From assembly GCA_964569815.1 (NCBI GenBank), contig CAZMUN010000004.1, forward strand, positions 1 to 55,790: 55,790 bases of DNA, read 5' to 3'. Shown here in pieces: positions 1-8,749 of the stretch. The position numbers were made by a program, and so were the translations under genes. Position 1 is the stretch's first letter. The number at the start of each line of letters is the position of its first letter. The notes under the pieces are model-generated. The model did no database searches. It saw only the letters and a program-made list of their open reading frames with translations, and was not told where the DNA came from. Origin of the DNA: CAZMUN01 sp964569815 (GTDB taxonomy: Archaea > Iainarchaeota > Iainarchaeia > Iainarchaeales > GCA-2688035).

Positions 1-21
1 ATGGGCTAACTGAACCCAGCG

Positions 22-54
22 GAAGCCCCGCCCTTTAGGGCGGGGAGGCTTCAC
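22..54 (+). mobile_element. Right-end hairpin of an IS200/IS605 (TnpB-type) element
   Basis: An imperfect hairpin, GAAGCC-CCGCCC-TTTA-GGGCGG-GGAGGCTTC, sits at the window edge. Its layout (GAA, stem, CTTTAG loop, stem, GAGG, TTCA) matches the end of IS605-family elements such as ISDra2, where it is also the 3' end of the TnpB guide RNA. By that analogy the element lies to the left, reads rightward and ends near base 54; the next bases (tagccaaagc) would be the guide position. An in-frame TAA at 7-9 could be the end of tnpB, but almost none of that gene is visible. The identification rests on motif shape only. Confidence 0.6.
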
Positions 55-204
55 TAGCCAAAGCTATTTATTACTTCTTCACGCCTGCAAGCTGCTTTTT
101 TTTCTTTGCTGACTTCTTCTTCAAGCCGCTGGTTGAGCTTGGCTGTAACCCGGTTGCTGAAGAACAAACAATGCTTAAAACAACTTTGCATTATTTCTTT
201 TCTG

Positions 205-954
205 ATGGATCTAGAGCAAGCTAAGCACGAAATTGATGCTGCTATAAGCAGGAAGGATTTGCTTCTTGTGGTTGCAGACATGTCTGTCGAATACTGGGGC
301 AGGGCTGCGAGCAAGCTTTCCCGTGGCAAAAGGCTTTTGCTTATCAAAGGCGATTCTTCTTTTGCAATCCATCAGAACAGGCTTTTGAGGCCAACCAATT
401 ACATGATGGGGGCCAGAATTGGGGCCGAGCTAAAGGACAGTGGCATTTTGTTGACTGCAAGAAAGCTTAAGCCAAAGGAAACAATCAATGTGATGCTTTA
501 CTCTGTTGACGGCCTTCACTCTTATGCTGTGAGGGAAAGCGTTGACTTAAGGCTTTTTGGCTCGGAAAAGGAGTTGAGCAGGGAGCTCATGCAGGACCTT
601 TCCTTTTTGGAGCCCGGTCTTAAGCCCTTGCACCAGGAGGAAATTTTCAGAAAAGGCGTTGTAGATATTTTGGCTGAGGATTCTGAGGGACGGCTTGTCG
701 TTGTCGAGGTTAAGAGGCGTCAGGCTGACTACAATGCCGTGATGCAGCTTCAGCGTTACATGAAGCAGGTTGAAAAAATCAAAGGCCGTAACACGAGAGG
801 CCTGCTGGTTGCGCCAAGCATTGGAAAAAACGCTTTGGAACTGCTGCAGCGCAATGGCTGCGAGTTTTTTTCTTTTGATTTCGAAATAGGCAACCTGAAA
901 TCAAAAATAAAGGGCGTTAAAAAGAAGCAGGCCACTATCAACAAATTCTTTTAG
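205..954 (+). CDS. nucS: Endonuclease NucS (mismatch-type, PCNA-binding)
   Basis: Single-strand/mismatch-directed DNA endonuclease of the archaeal and actinobacterial NucS (EndoMS) family, acting with the sliding clamp in mutation avoidance. The C-terminal half carries the nuclease core: a GVVDILAED segment followed by VVVEVKRR (the D...ExK catalytic pattern) and a QLQRYM helix. The protein ends in QATINKFF, a Q-x-x-I-x-x-FF PCNA-interaction box. The ATG at 205 (MDLEQAKHEID) is preferred over an upstream in-frame ATG at 106 because the extra 33 residues do not look like the family. The length of 249 residues is typical. The stop overlaps the convergent CorC-like gene by four bases. It lies just downstream of the insertion-element end. 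Confidence 0.9.
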   Translation: MDLEQAKHEIDAAISRKDLLLVVADMSVEYWGRAASKLSRGKRLLLIKGDSSFAIHQNRLLRPTNYMMGARIGAELKDSGILLTARKLKPKETINVMLYSVDGLHSYAVRESVDLRLFGSEKELSRELMQDLSFLEPGLKPLHQEEIFRKGVVDILAEDSEGRLVVVEVKRRQADYNAVMQLQRYMKQVEKIKGRNTRGLLVAPSIGKNALELLQRNGCEFFSFDFEIGNLKSKIKGVKKKQATINKFF

Positions 955-2183
955 GGGCTTTTCTTTTTTTCAATTCTTACCCTTAGAACGCGGGGCTCTT
1001 TGACTCGGGTTGCTTTCAATGAATAGCTTCCAACAGTTATTTGTTCGCCTTGGCTTGGAAGCCTGTCAAGCTTTTCTATTAGGAAGCCGCTTATTGTGTC
1101 AAACTGTTCGCTTTTCCAGTTTGTTTTAAGGGCTTCGTTTATTTCGCTTAAGCTTGCTTTTCCATCTGCTTCAAAACATGAGTCGTTTATTTTGTTGACT
1201 TTTGGTATTTCGCTTTCGTCAACTATTTCTCCAACTATTTCTTCCAAAAGGTCTTCCAAGGTTGCTATTCCAACAACTCCGCCGTAATCGTCTACTACAA
1301 CGGCCATGTTTGTTCTGGTTTGCTGGAATTCTGCCAACAGCTTGTTTATTTTTTTGTTGGTTTGGGCAAAAATCACGGGCCGTGCTATTTTTCCCGCCTT
1401 TGTCCTGTTTTTTCCTTTTGCCCAGTAGCCCCATGCGTCTTTTACGTAAAAAATGCCTACAATCTGGTCAAGGCTTCCTTTGTAAACAGGCCACCTGCTG
1501 TAGGGGTCTTCTGCAAGCAGTTCGCTTACGTCCTCCAAACTTGCGTTTGCAGAAATGGCTTTTATTTCGCTTCTTGGGGTCATAACGTCTTCCACGTTTA
1601 TGTCGTCAAACTTGAATATGCGGTGAATCATTTGCTTTTCTTTTTCGTGTATTGCTCCAACCTCTGCTCCCATTGTCACCATCGTTTTTATGTCCTGTTC
1701 TGTTATGGTTTCTTCATCAGGCTTTCCAATCATTCGGCTTACGAGTTTTGTGAATCCGGTGAAAAACCAGATGAATGGCAAAAGTATCACTGTAAGCCAT
1801 TTGATTGGCCATATCACTATCATTGAAAGGCGCTCGCTGTACTGCACTGCAAGGCTTTTTGGCGTTATTTCGCCGAAAACGAGCACAAGGAAGGTCATAA
1901 TTCCTACGGATATCCCCACTGCATAGCTTTGGAACACCTGAAGTGCCAAATCTGTTGCTATTGCGGCCCCGGCGATGTTTACTGCATTGTTTCCAATAAG
2001 TATTGTAATCAGCATTTTTTGCGGGTTTGCCTTAAATTCTTCAACAAGCTTTGCGCTTCTTCTGCCTTTTTTTGCAAGCTGCCTTATTCTGACGTGGTCT
2101 GCTGAAATCAGGGCCGTTTCCGTGCCTGAGAAGAACGCGCTTAGGAACAAAAAAAATGCAAGCAGAACTATGAGGTCCAGCAT
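951..2183 (-). CDS. CNNM/CorC (HlyC/CorC) family transporter-associated protein
   Basis: Integral membrane protein of the CNNM/CorC family, linked to divalent cation (Mg2+ or Co2+) efflux. The N-terminal half is a DUF21 domain with about four hydrophobic segments and the family motif SAFFSGTETALIS near residue 15. It is followed by a pair of CBS domains (about residues 195-325, including MTPRSEIKAI and VVDDYGGVVGIATLEDLLEEIVGEI) and a CorC_HlyC C-terminal domain (SLKATRVKEPRVLRVRI). At 410 residues it is full length. An AAGGTAG-like ribosome site precedes the ATG. It is convergent with nucS and follows enolase on the same strand. The transported ion cannot be read from sequence. Confidence 0.9.
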   Translation of the reverse strand: MLDLIVLLAFFLFLSAFFSGTETALISADHVRIRQLAKKGRRSAKLVEEFKANPQKMLITILIGNNAVNIAGAAIATDLALQVFQSYAVGISVGIMTFLVLVFGEITPKSLAVQYSERLSMIVIWPIKWLTVILLPFIWFFTGFTKLVSRMIGKPDEETITEQDIKTMVTMGAEVGAIHEKEKQMIHRIFKFDDINVEDVMTPRSEIKAISANASLEDVSELLAEDPYSRWPVYKGSLDQIVGIFYVKDAWGYWAKGKNRTKAGKIARPVIFAQTNKKINKLLAEFQQTRTNMAVVVDDYGGVVGIATLEDLLEEIVGEIVDESEIPKVNKINDSCFEADGKASLSEINEALKTNWKSEQFDTISGFLIEKLDRLPSQGEQITVGSYSLKATRVKEPRVLRVRIEKKKSP

Positions 2184-2214
2184 GAGAGAATAACTACCTT
2201 GAGGTTTTTAACCT

Positions 2215-3501
2215 TTACCTGCTTTTCACGGCCTTTTTTCCGTAGAACAAGCCTTTTTCGCCCAAGGATTCCTCTATTCTGAGCAGCTGGTTGTATTTTG
2301 CGTTCCTTTCGCTTCTTGCCGGCGCACCAAACTTGCTTTGGCCTGCGTCAATTCCAACGCAAAAGTCGGCAATAAAGCTGTCTTCTGTTTCACCCGACCT
2401 GTGTGAAACCACAATGCCCCAGCCTGCTGCCTTGCTTGCCTTTGCAGCCTGCACTGATTCAGTGATTGTGCCGATTTGGTTTATTTTCAAAAGCAAGGCG
2501 TTGCAGCTTCCTTCTTCTATTGCCTGCTCTATTCTTTTTGGATTTGTTACAAGTAGGTCGTCTCCAACGATTTGAACCTTGCGGCCTATTTTCTGGGTCA
2601 AGGCTTTCCAGCCGTCCCAGTCCTCTTCAGCCATTCCGTCTTCCAAAGAAATTATGCTCCTGTATGTGCCGACAAGGTCTGAGTAGAAGTCCACAAGCTC
2701 AAGGCTGCTGTATTCCTTGCCGTAAAGCCTGTAGGTTTCGTCAAAAAAGAATTCGGAAGAAGCGGAATCGATGGCCAGATACATTATGTCGGAATAGCCT
2801 GCTTCCTCTATTGCTCCAATCATTAGGTCAAGCCTTTCCTGAACAGAGGAAACTTTTGGAACAAAGCCCCCTTCATCGCCAATAAGCGTAGCCTGTGAAG
2901 AGTTAAACTTTTTTTTAAGCAGCTTTTTCAAAGCGTGGTATGTTTCAACGCTTGCCTGCAGTGCTTCAGAGTAGTCTCTTGCGCCTGCAGCAACAATCAT
3001 TTGTTCCTGGATGTCTTCCTCAAGGCCTGCGTGCTTTCCGCCATTCATTACATTCATTTGAGGGGTTGGTAGTGTCGTGCCTTTGCTTCCGCACAGTTCC
3101 GCGATGTATTCATATAGGGGGATTCCTTTTGCTGAAGCCCCGGCCCTGCATGCTGCCATGCTGACAGCCAGAATAGCGTTTGCCCCCAGGATTTCCTTGT
3201 TTTCGGTTCCATCGAACTCTGTCATTTCGCGGTCGATTTTGGCCTGATGGGTGCAGTCCATGCCTTCGATTTTTCCTGCGATTTCCTCGTTTACGTTTCC
3301 AACTGCTTTGGTAACAGCTTTTCCCATAAAAGAATTACCGCGGTCCCTGAGCTCTAAAGCCTCTTTTGCTCCAGTGCTTGCCCCGCTTGGCACCATTCCA
3401 AAAAAAACGCCTTTTTCTGTTTCAACTCGGGCTTCTACTGTTGGATTGCCCCTGCTGTCCAAGACCTGCCTTGCTTTCACTGATTTTATCTCTTCTTCCA
3501 T
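2215..3501 (-). CDS. eno: Enolase (phosphopyruvate hydratase)
   Basis: Interconverts 2-phosphoglycerate and phosphoenolpyruvate in glycolysis and gluconeogenesis. Family signatures are plain: VKARQVLDSRGNPTVEA near the start, PSGASTG (the mobile loop), MNVMNGGKHAG, the metal-binding GDEGGF, SLEDGMAEEDW, LLLKINQIGT and SHRSGETED. The start is placed at the ATG of MEEEIKSV because GGTGG stands a few bases upstream; an in-frame start seven codons earlier would read through that site. The length of 428 residues is normal. With the PEP carboxykinase at 6554 and PRPP synthetase at 4110 it suggests gluconeogenic carbon flow to pentose phosphates. Confidence 0.97.
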   Translation of the reverse strand: MEEEIKSVKARQVLDSRGNPTVEARVETEKGVFFGMVPSGASTGAKEALELRDRGNSFMGKAVTKAVGNVNEEIAGKIEGMDCTHQAKIDREMTEFDGTENKEILGANAILAVSMAACRAGASAKGIPLYEYIAELCGSKGTTLPTPQMNVMNGGKHAGLEEDIQEQMIVAAGARDYSEALQASVETYHALKKLLKKKFNSSQATLIGDEGGFVPKVSSVQERLDLMIGAIEEAGYSDIMYLAIDSASSEFFFDETYRLYGKEYSSLELVDFYSDLVGTYRSIISLEDGMAEEDWDGWKALTQKIGRKVQIVGDDLLVTNPKRIEQAIEEGSCNALLLKINQIGTITESVQAAKASKAAGWGIVVSHRSGETEDSFIADFCVGIDAGQSKFGAPARSERNAKYNQLLRIEESLGEKGLFYGKKAVKSR

Positions 3502-3580
3502 TAGAACACCACCTGAAATCATTAAGCCTTAACACTTTTTATTCCTTTTCTTGCTTGCTTTCTTCAGAGGTGCCTTTTGT

Positions 3581-4054
3581 TTGCCTTCTGGAAAAAAACC
3601 CCGCAAAAAGCCTGAATTCGTTTTCCCGCGCGAATACCATGTCCATCTTAAGGGCGTTCGGCTTGCCCCTGCCCAAAAAAGGCTTTTGCACAACAGCCAG
3701 GCTTTGAGAAGCAGGCTTTTCCGCAGAAACGAGGCAGGAAACCCTGTTGAAGGAACCTTTAACAAATCCATGCAAAGGCTGAAGGAGATAATGGCTTCAA
3801 ATCTTCCCAAAAAAATAAAACGACTTGAAAGAGACAAATGGGGCGAGGTGATGGCAATGCACCTTACCTTCCGCGCAAAGCAGTGGCAGGCCCGCGAAAG
3901 CAAATTTCAGCGTTTGCACCCTGACCAAAAGCCTTTGCCTGAAAGGGTTTCCAGAATAAAGGTCTCCTCTCAAGAAATAGCGCGTGAAACCGTTGACGCC
4001 CTGGGCTTTTTTCGTGACGTCCAGCTGGGCCTTAAAAAACAGTTTCCTGTTTGA
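3581..4054 (+). CDS. Small basic hypothetical protein
   Basis: A 157-residue lysine/arginine-rich protein that I do not recognise. No membrane segment or signal peptide is visible; the middle is helical and charged (LPKKIKRLERDKWGEVMAMH). The TTG at 3581 is chosen because AGGTG at 3567-3571 lies nine bases upstream, the same arrangement seen at other genes here; an in-frame TTG at 3551 is the alternative. It is divergent from enolase and separated by 55 bases from PRPP synthetase on the same strand. Codon use in the second half resembles neighbouring genes, which argues that it is real. Confidence 0.6.
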   Translation: MPSGKKPRKKPEFVFPREYHVHLKGVRLAPAQKRLLHNSQALRSRLFRRNEAGNPVEGTFNKSMQRLKEIMASNLPKKIKRLERDKWGEVMAMHLTFRAKQWQARESKFQRLHPDQKPLPERVSRIKVSSQEIARETVDALGFFRDVQLGLKKQFPV

Positions 4055-4109
4055 AGCCCGTTTGCTTTAAAAGAACAACATCGCTTTCATCTAATCGGTG
4101 GGCTTTTTT

Positions 4110-5048
4110 TTGAAAAACCATGAGATAAAAGTTTTTGCAGGCAGCAGCTGCCCTGGTTTGGGAAAAAGCATTGCCGACTACCTGGGGATTCCTTTGGGAA
4201 AGGTTGAGCTAAAAAAATTCAACAACGGTGAAACCTATGCCCGGTTTGAAGAAAACGTTCGGGGAAGGGACGTTTTTCTTGTGCAAAGCCTTTACGGAAG
4301 CATAAACGATTACCTTGTCGAATTGCTTATAATGCTTGACGCTGCAAAAAGGTCTTCGGCTGCCCGCGTTACCCCTGTAATATCCCATTACGCTTACGCA
4401 AGGCAGGACTGGAAGGCGGCTTCCCGTGAGCCAATCACCGCAAAGCTTGTTGCTGACCTTTTGAGTGCAGCCGGAGCCGACCGACTAATATGCCTTGACC
4501 TTCACTCCGAGCAGATTCAGGGGTTTTTCAACATCCCTGTTGACGTTTTGACTGCTTTGCCAAAGTTCCTGAAAATCGTTGAAGCGCAAAAAAACGAGTC
4601 CTCTGTTGTGCTTGCCCCGGATGCCGGCTCTGCCAAAAAGTCGACAAAGGCTGCCGGAATCCTGGGAACAGGCCTTGCGATTGCAAACAAGCGCAGGCCA
4701 AAGCACGGCGAAGCCGAAGTCGTAAGCCTTATCGGTGATGTGAAAGGCAAGGACTGCTTTATTTTTGAAGACATGATTGACACAGGCGGAACCATCAGGG
4801 CCGCAGCCAAATCGGTTAAAGAGGCCGGAGCAAACTCTGTTTCCGTTTTTGCAACCCACGGGATTTTCTCAGGCAATGCCCTGGAAAAAATTGAGGAAAG
4901 CCAGATTGACAAAGTGGTTGTTTCAAACAGCATTCCCCACAGCCCAAAGGGAAAGCTTGAGGTAATAGACATATCCTCGCTTCTAGGGGAAAGCATTAAG
5001 CGAATTCACAGCAACGAGAGTGTCAGCAGCCTTTTTGAGGGGCTTTGA
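4110..5048 (+). CDS. prs: Ribose-phosphate pyrophosphokinase (PRPP synthetase)
   Basis: Makes 5-phosphoribosyl-1-pyrophosphate from ribose 5-phosphate and ATP, the shared precursor of purines, pyrimidines and histidine. Signatures: the flexible-loop YAYARQDWKAASREPITAK, the catalytic LDLHSEQIQGFF, APDAGSAKK, and the PRPP-binding loop FEDMIDTGGTI. The TTG at 4110 gives 312 residues and has GGTGG at 4097-4101; the GTG at 4098 overlaps that site and is less likely. The product supplies the pur genes later in the window and is a plausible ultimate source of substrate for the RuBisCO route. Confidence 0.95.
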   Translation: MKNHEIKVFAGSSCPGLGKSIADYLGIPLGKVELKKFNNGETYARFEENVRGRDVFLVQSLYGSINDYLVELLIMLDAAKRSSAARVTPVISHYAYARQDWKAASREPITAKLVADLLSAAGADRLICLDLHSEQIQGFFNIPVDVLTALPKFLKIVEAQKNESSVVLAPDAGSAKKSTKAAGILGTGLAIANKRRPKHGEAEVVSLIGDVKGKDCFIFEDMIDTGGTIRAAAKSVKEAGANSVSVFATHGIFSGNALEKIEESQIDKVVVSNSIPHSPKGKLEVIDISSLLGESIKRIHSNESVSSLFEGL

Positions 5049-5234
5049 GGCCTGTTTCAAAAAGCCTGGGGAAACTGTTGCTTGGCGGCAGCCTTTTTAA
5101 GGGCTTGTAAAAAAAAAGTTTTCCGATCCCCTTTTTTTATTTGGCTTCAAACACTTTTTAACCCTTTTTCTGGCAGGCGTTACCTGATTCGGTTTTTAAA
5201 AACGATTCCTCCCAAATTTTTTCAGGTGATTTTT

Positions 5235-6536
5235 TTGGAGTTAAATCCCCAGGCCCAAGCACTCAATGAAGCCATTTCAAAAGATTCAGAATCTGTTTTT
5301 GGCCTTTTGTCAAAAAAAGGAAAAGCCATCTTTTTTCCAAAAAAAGGCATTCTTGCACAGGCCGCTGACGCAAAAACCAAAAAAATAAACGCTTCAATCG
5401 GAATGGCTTTGGAAGACGACGGCAGCCCACTGTGTCTTGACGCCGTTTCAAGCCTTTTGGCTTTGCCTACAAAAGACGCTTTCACTTACGCGCCAAGCCA
5501 TGGCAAAAAAGAGCTCAGGGAAAAATGGCTTGAATTCTTAAGGGAAAAAAACCCCTCTTTGAAGGAAAAAACCAGCCTGCCTGTTGTCACCAATGCTTTA
5601 ACCCACGGGCTTTCTCTTTCAGGCTACCTGTTTCTGGACCCCGGCCAAAAACTGGTTGTTCCAGAGCCCTTTTGGGGCAACTACAAGCTTGTCTTTCAAA
5701 ACGGCTTCAATGCCGAAATAGACTCTTTTCCATTGTTTGATGGAAAAAAATTCAACTTAAAGGCCTTGGAGGAAAAGCTTTCCCAGCCTGGGGAAAAAAA
5801 GGCCCTGCTTTTGAATTTTCCCAACAACCCCACAGGCTATACTCCAACTGAACCGGAGGCAGAGGCAATTGCCTTGGCTATAAAAGAGGCTGCTGAAGGG
5901 GGAAAAAAGGCCCTTGCCTTGGTGGATGACGCCTACTTTGGCATGGTGTATGAACAGGGGCTCTTCAAAGAATCCTTGTTTTCAAAGCTTGCAGGCCTTC
6001 ATGAAAACGTTCTTGCAGTAAAAATCGACGGCGCAACAAAAGAAGACTATGCATGGGGCTTTAGGACAGGCTTTCTTACTTTTTCTGTTAAAGGCGGCAC
6101 AAGCGAGCTTTACTCTGCTTTGGAAGACAAGGCTTCCGGGGCAATTAGGGGAAACATTTCAAATGCCTCGCACTTGTCGCAGTCGCTTCTCCTCAAGGCT
6201 TACTCTGACCCAGGCTACTTAGGCCAAAAAGCGCAAAAGCACGAGACACTGAAAAGGCGTTATGAAAAAATAAAGCAATTGCTTCAAAAAAATTCTCTGT
6301 ACAGGGGCTTTTTTGAGGCCCTGCCCTTTAACTCAGGGTATTTCATGTGCCTTAAGCTCAAGGGCCTTAAAGCAGAAAACGTAAGGCAGCGTCTTCTCAG
6401 AGACTATGGCACAGGAATCATTGCACTAAAGGGCGGCCTGCTCAGGATTGCGTTTTCTTCAACCCCCTACAGCCTTATCGAAGAATTGTTTGAAAACATT
6501 TACAAGGCATGCCGGGATGAGAAAAAAGGACTGTGA
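5235..6536 (+). CDS. PLP-dependent aminotransferase, class I/II
   Basis: Fold-type I aminotransferase of about 433 residues. Visible motifs are YAPSHGKKELREKW (substrate cap), NFPNNPTGYTPT (PLP/carboxylate binding), VDDAYFGMVYE (the Asp and Tyr contacting PLP), KIDGATKEDYAWGFRTGF (the Lys of ATK is the likely Schiff-base lysine) and LRIAFSS with the C-terminal substrate Arg. Substrate is not certain; the closest resemblance is to aspartate/aromatic-type enzymes. The TTG at 5235 is preferred because AGGTGA lies five bases upstream; the upstream extension is low-complexity. A GTTTTTAAAAAC palindrome around 5192-5203 may hold the TATA box. The stop overlaps a possible GTG of the next gene. Confidence 0.85.
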   Translation: MELNPQAQALNEAISKDSESVFGLLSKKGKAIFFPKKGILAQAADAKTKKINASIGMALEDDGSPLCLDAVSSLLALPTKDAFTYAPSHGKKELREKWLEFLREKNPSLKEKTSLPVVTNALTHGLSLSGYLFLDPGQKLVVPEPFWGNYKLVFQNGFNAEIDSFPLFDGKKFNLKALEEKLSQPGEKKALLLNFPNNPTGYTPTEPEAEAIALAIKEAAEGGKKALALVDDAYFGMVYEQGLFKESLFSKLAGLHENVLAVKIDGATKEDYAWGFRTGFLTFSVKGGTSELYSALEDKASGAIRGNISNASHLSQSLLLKAYSDPGYLGQKAQKHETLKRRYEKIKQLLQKNSLYRGFFEALPFNSGYFMCLKLKGLKAENVRQRLLRDYGTGIIALKGGLLRIAFSSTPYSLIEELFENIYKACRDEKKGL

Positions 6537-6553
6537 AAAAGGAGCGTGGTTTT

Positions 6554-8410
6554 ATGGCTTTGGAAGAAATTTTGGACAAAGCAAACCTTGAAAAAATCAA
6601 GGCCCTGGGAAACAAAAAAGTTGAATCGGTTATTGAAGAGTTTGCATTGCTATGCAAGCCTGAAAAAATAACCGTCATAACAGACGACTCAAAGGAAATA
6701 GCTTACGTAAGACGGCTTGCTTTGGACAGCGGTGAAGAAAAAAAATTGGCCATGGAAGGCCACACTGTTCACTTCGACGGATTCAGCGACCAGGCCCGCG
6801 ACAAAGCCAACACCAAGATATTGCTTCCTGAAGGGGCTGAGATCAGCAAGGCCCTGAATTCGGCTCCAAGAAAAGAAGGCCTTGAAGAGGTTCTTGGAAT
6901 AATGGATGGCGCCATGAAGGGCAAGGAAATGCTTGTAAGGTTTTTCTGCTTAGGGCCTTTGAACAGCCGGTTTTCTATTCTGGCCCTCCAGCTTACGGAC
7001 TCGTCTTATGTTGGCCACAGCGAGGACATTCTTTACAGAACAGGCTACAACCAGTTCAAGAAACTTGGTGACAAGAAAGACTTTTTCTATTTCGTGCATT
7101 CTGCCGGCGAACTAGAAAACGGGGTCAGCAAAAACATAGGCAAAAGGCGCATTTACATTGACTTAAAGGAAAACCGTGTGTTCACGGTAAACAACCAGTA
7201 TGCTGGAAACAGCGTCGGCCTAAAAAAGCTTGCCTTAAGGCTTGCCATAAAAAAGGCCAATGAAGAGAACTGGCTCACGGAACACATGTTTGTCATGGGA
7301 GTTCGCCCTCGGGGAAAGGAACGCGTGACCTATTTCACTGGCGCCTTTCCAAGCGCCTGCGGAAAAACAAGCACTGCAATGCTTTCAGGCCAAACCATTG
7401 TGGGAGACGACATTGCATACCTAAGGGTTGATGGCAAAGGCCAGGCACGCGCTGTAAACATTGAACAAGGCATTTTTGGAATAATTCGCGACGTGAACCC
7501 TGAAGACGACCCATACATTTACAAGGCCCTCACGACCCCTAGAGAAATAATTTTTTCAAATGTCCTGGTAAAAGACGGAAAGCCTTTCTGGCTTGGAATG
7601 GGTGCAGAGATTCCTGAAAAGGGCTTTAACTATTCTGGAAAATGGTTCAAGGGCAAAAAAGACGATTCAGGAAACGAGGTTATGCCTTCCCACAAAAACG
7701 CCCGCTATACCCTGAGAATAGGCGAGCTTGAAAACGCTGACCAAAACGCAGACAGCCCTGAAGGCGTTCCTGTTTCAGGATTCATCTACGGGGGCCGTGA
7801 TTCCAATACAACTGTTCCAATAGCGGAGGCCTTGAACTGGGCACACGGGGTTTTCATGGGCGCGGTTCTTGAAAGCGAGACAACAGCCGCAACTTTAGGG
7901 AAAGAAGGCGAGCGAAAGCACAACCCTATGGCAAACCTTGACTTTTTGACCGTGCCTTTCAGCGCCTACATAAAATCCCACCTTGGCTTTGCCAAATTCC
8001 TGGACAAGGACATAAAAGTCTTTGAAACCAACTACTTCCTAAAAGAGAACGGCCGCTACTTAAACGGAATGCTTGACAAAAAGGTCTGGGTTGTGTGGGC
8101 TGAAGGCAGAGTCCACAACGATTTCAAGGCAATAGAAACACCGGTTGGATTCATTCCAAGGTATGAGGACCTAAAAAAGCTGTTCAAGCAATCCCTTGGC
8201 AAAGGCTACTCCAAAGAAGACTATGAAAAGCAGTTCAGCATAAGAATAGAAAAATACTTGGAAAAGCTTGAAAGGCTTGAACCTGTTTTCAAAGCAGAAA
8301 AGGATTTGCCCAAAGCCTTCTGGGATCACTTTGAACAGCAGCGCCAGCGCCTTCTTGATTCAAAAGAAAAATTCAAGTCAGGAACAGTAAAACCTGAAGC
8401 ATTTCTCTAA
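6554..8410 (+). CDS. pckG: Phosphoenolpyruvate carboxykinase (GTP)
   Basis: Converts oxaloacetate to phosphoenolpyruvate with GTP, the entry to gluconeogenesis (or, in reverse, a CO2-fixing step). The GTP-type signature FPSACGKTSTAM is present, followed by GDDIAYLR, NIEQGIFGIIRDVNPEDDP, FSNVLV and WAHGVFMGA. About 618 residues from the ATG at 6554, which has GGAG nine bases upstream; an in-frame GTG at 6533 overlapping the previous stop is the alternative. It follows the aminotransferase closely, so an aspartate/oxaloacetate-to-PEP link is an inviting reading, though the aminotransferase substrate is unproven. Confidence 0.96.
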   Translation: MALEEILDKANLEKIKALGNKKVESVIEEFALLCKPEKITVITDDSKEIAYVRRLALDSGEEKKLAMEGHTVHFDGFSDQARDKANTKILLPEGAEISKALNSAPRKEGLEEVLGIMDGAMKGKEMLVRFFCLGPLNSRFSILALQLTDSSYVGHSEDILYRTGYNQFKKLGDKKDFFYFVHSAGELENGVSKNIGKRRIYIDLKENRVFTVNNQYAGNSVGLKKLALRLAIKKANEENWLTEHMFVMGVRPRGKERVTYFTGAFPSACGKTSTAMLSGQTIVGDDIAYLRVDGKGQARAVNIEQGIFGIIRDVNPEDDPYIYKALTTPREIIFSNVLVKDGKPFWLGMGAEIPEKGFNYSGKWFKGKKDDSGNEVMPSHKNARYTLRIGELENADQNADSPEGVPVSGFIYGGRDSNTTVPIAEALNWAHGVFMGAVLESETTAATLGKEGERKHNPMANLDFLTVPFSAYIKSHLGFAKFLDKDIKVFETNYFLKENGRYLNGMLDKKVWVVWAEGRVHNDFKAIETPVGFIPRYEDLKKLFKQSLGKGYSKEDYEKQFSIRIEKYLEKLERLEPVFKAEKDLPKAFWDHFEQQRQRLLDSKEKFKSGTVKPEAFL

Positions 8411-8515
8411 AAAAAGTTTTTCCAAGGCCGCAGAATGGGTTAATTGCCTAAAAGGCCTTCGACAAAAGCCTGTTTTTTTCTTTCACGGCTTCACTTGCAA
8501 AAGTGCCCGAAAGCC

Positions 8516-8523
8516 TTTTAAAT
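8516..8523 (+). promoter_or_regulatory. TATA box of the predicted structured RNA
   Basis: TTTTAAAT preceded by AAAGCC, about 25 bases upstream of base 8544, where a nine-base-pair closing helix begins. This is the normal archaeal TATA-to-start distance, so a transcript would begin at the first base of the helix. Inferred from spacing only. Confidence 0.5.
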
Positions 8524-8543
8524 TGCGAAAACCTAATACAAGC

Positions 8544-8654
8544 GGAGATGGTTTGTTAATCATCAAGGCATCAATTTTAAACAAAAGCAACCGAAACAGG
8601 CTCACCCGGCTAAGAGGTTAAAAAAAAGGTTTCTGGTTGCAAGGGACCATCTCC
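8544..8654 (+). ncRNA. Predicted structured non-coding RNA
   Basis: This element occupies most of the 339-base gene-free stretch before the Lhr helicase. A perfect nine-pair helix (GGAGATGGT at 8544-8552 with ACCATCTCC at 8646-8654) closes a 111-base unit. Inside, GCAACCGAAAC (8587-8597) pairs with GTTTC-T-GGTTGC (8629-8640), 11 pairs with one bulge. A small alternative hairpin GATGGTT/AATCATC (8548-8554, 8559-8565) would compete with the closing helix. A TATA box stands 25 bases upstream and a pyrimidine-rich tract follows. I do not recognise it: it is not a tRNA, 5S rRNA or an obvious RNase P or SRP RNA. It could instead be a long structured leader of lhr, but other TATA-like boxes lie between it and that gene. 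Confidence 0.5.
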
Positions 8655-8749
8655 ACTTTCACTGCTTCTCAGACAAGGCCTTTTAAAACATCAGGCGAGT
8701 ATACTTGGTATATTGGCTTTTAACACCCCCTTATTATGTATAAGTTAAA

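Noticed and set aside
8544..8654. Reading the 8544-8654 element as an intron-containing tRNA because its ends pair like an acceptor stem
   Set aside because: The D and T arms cannot be formed; the segment before the 3' strand does not make a T stem, and the helix is nine pairs, not seven.
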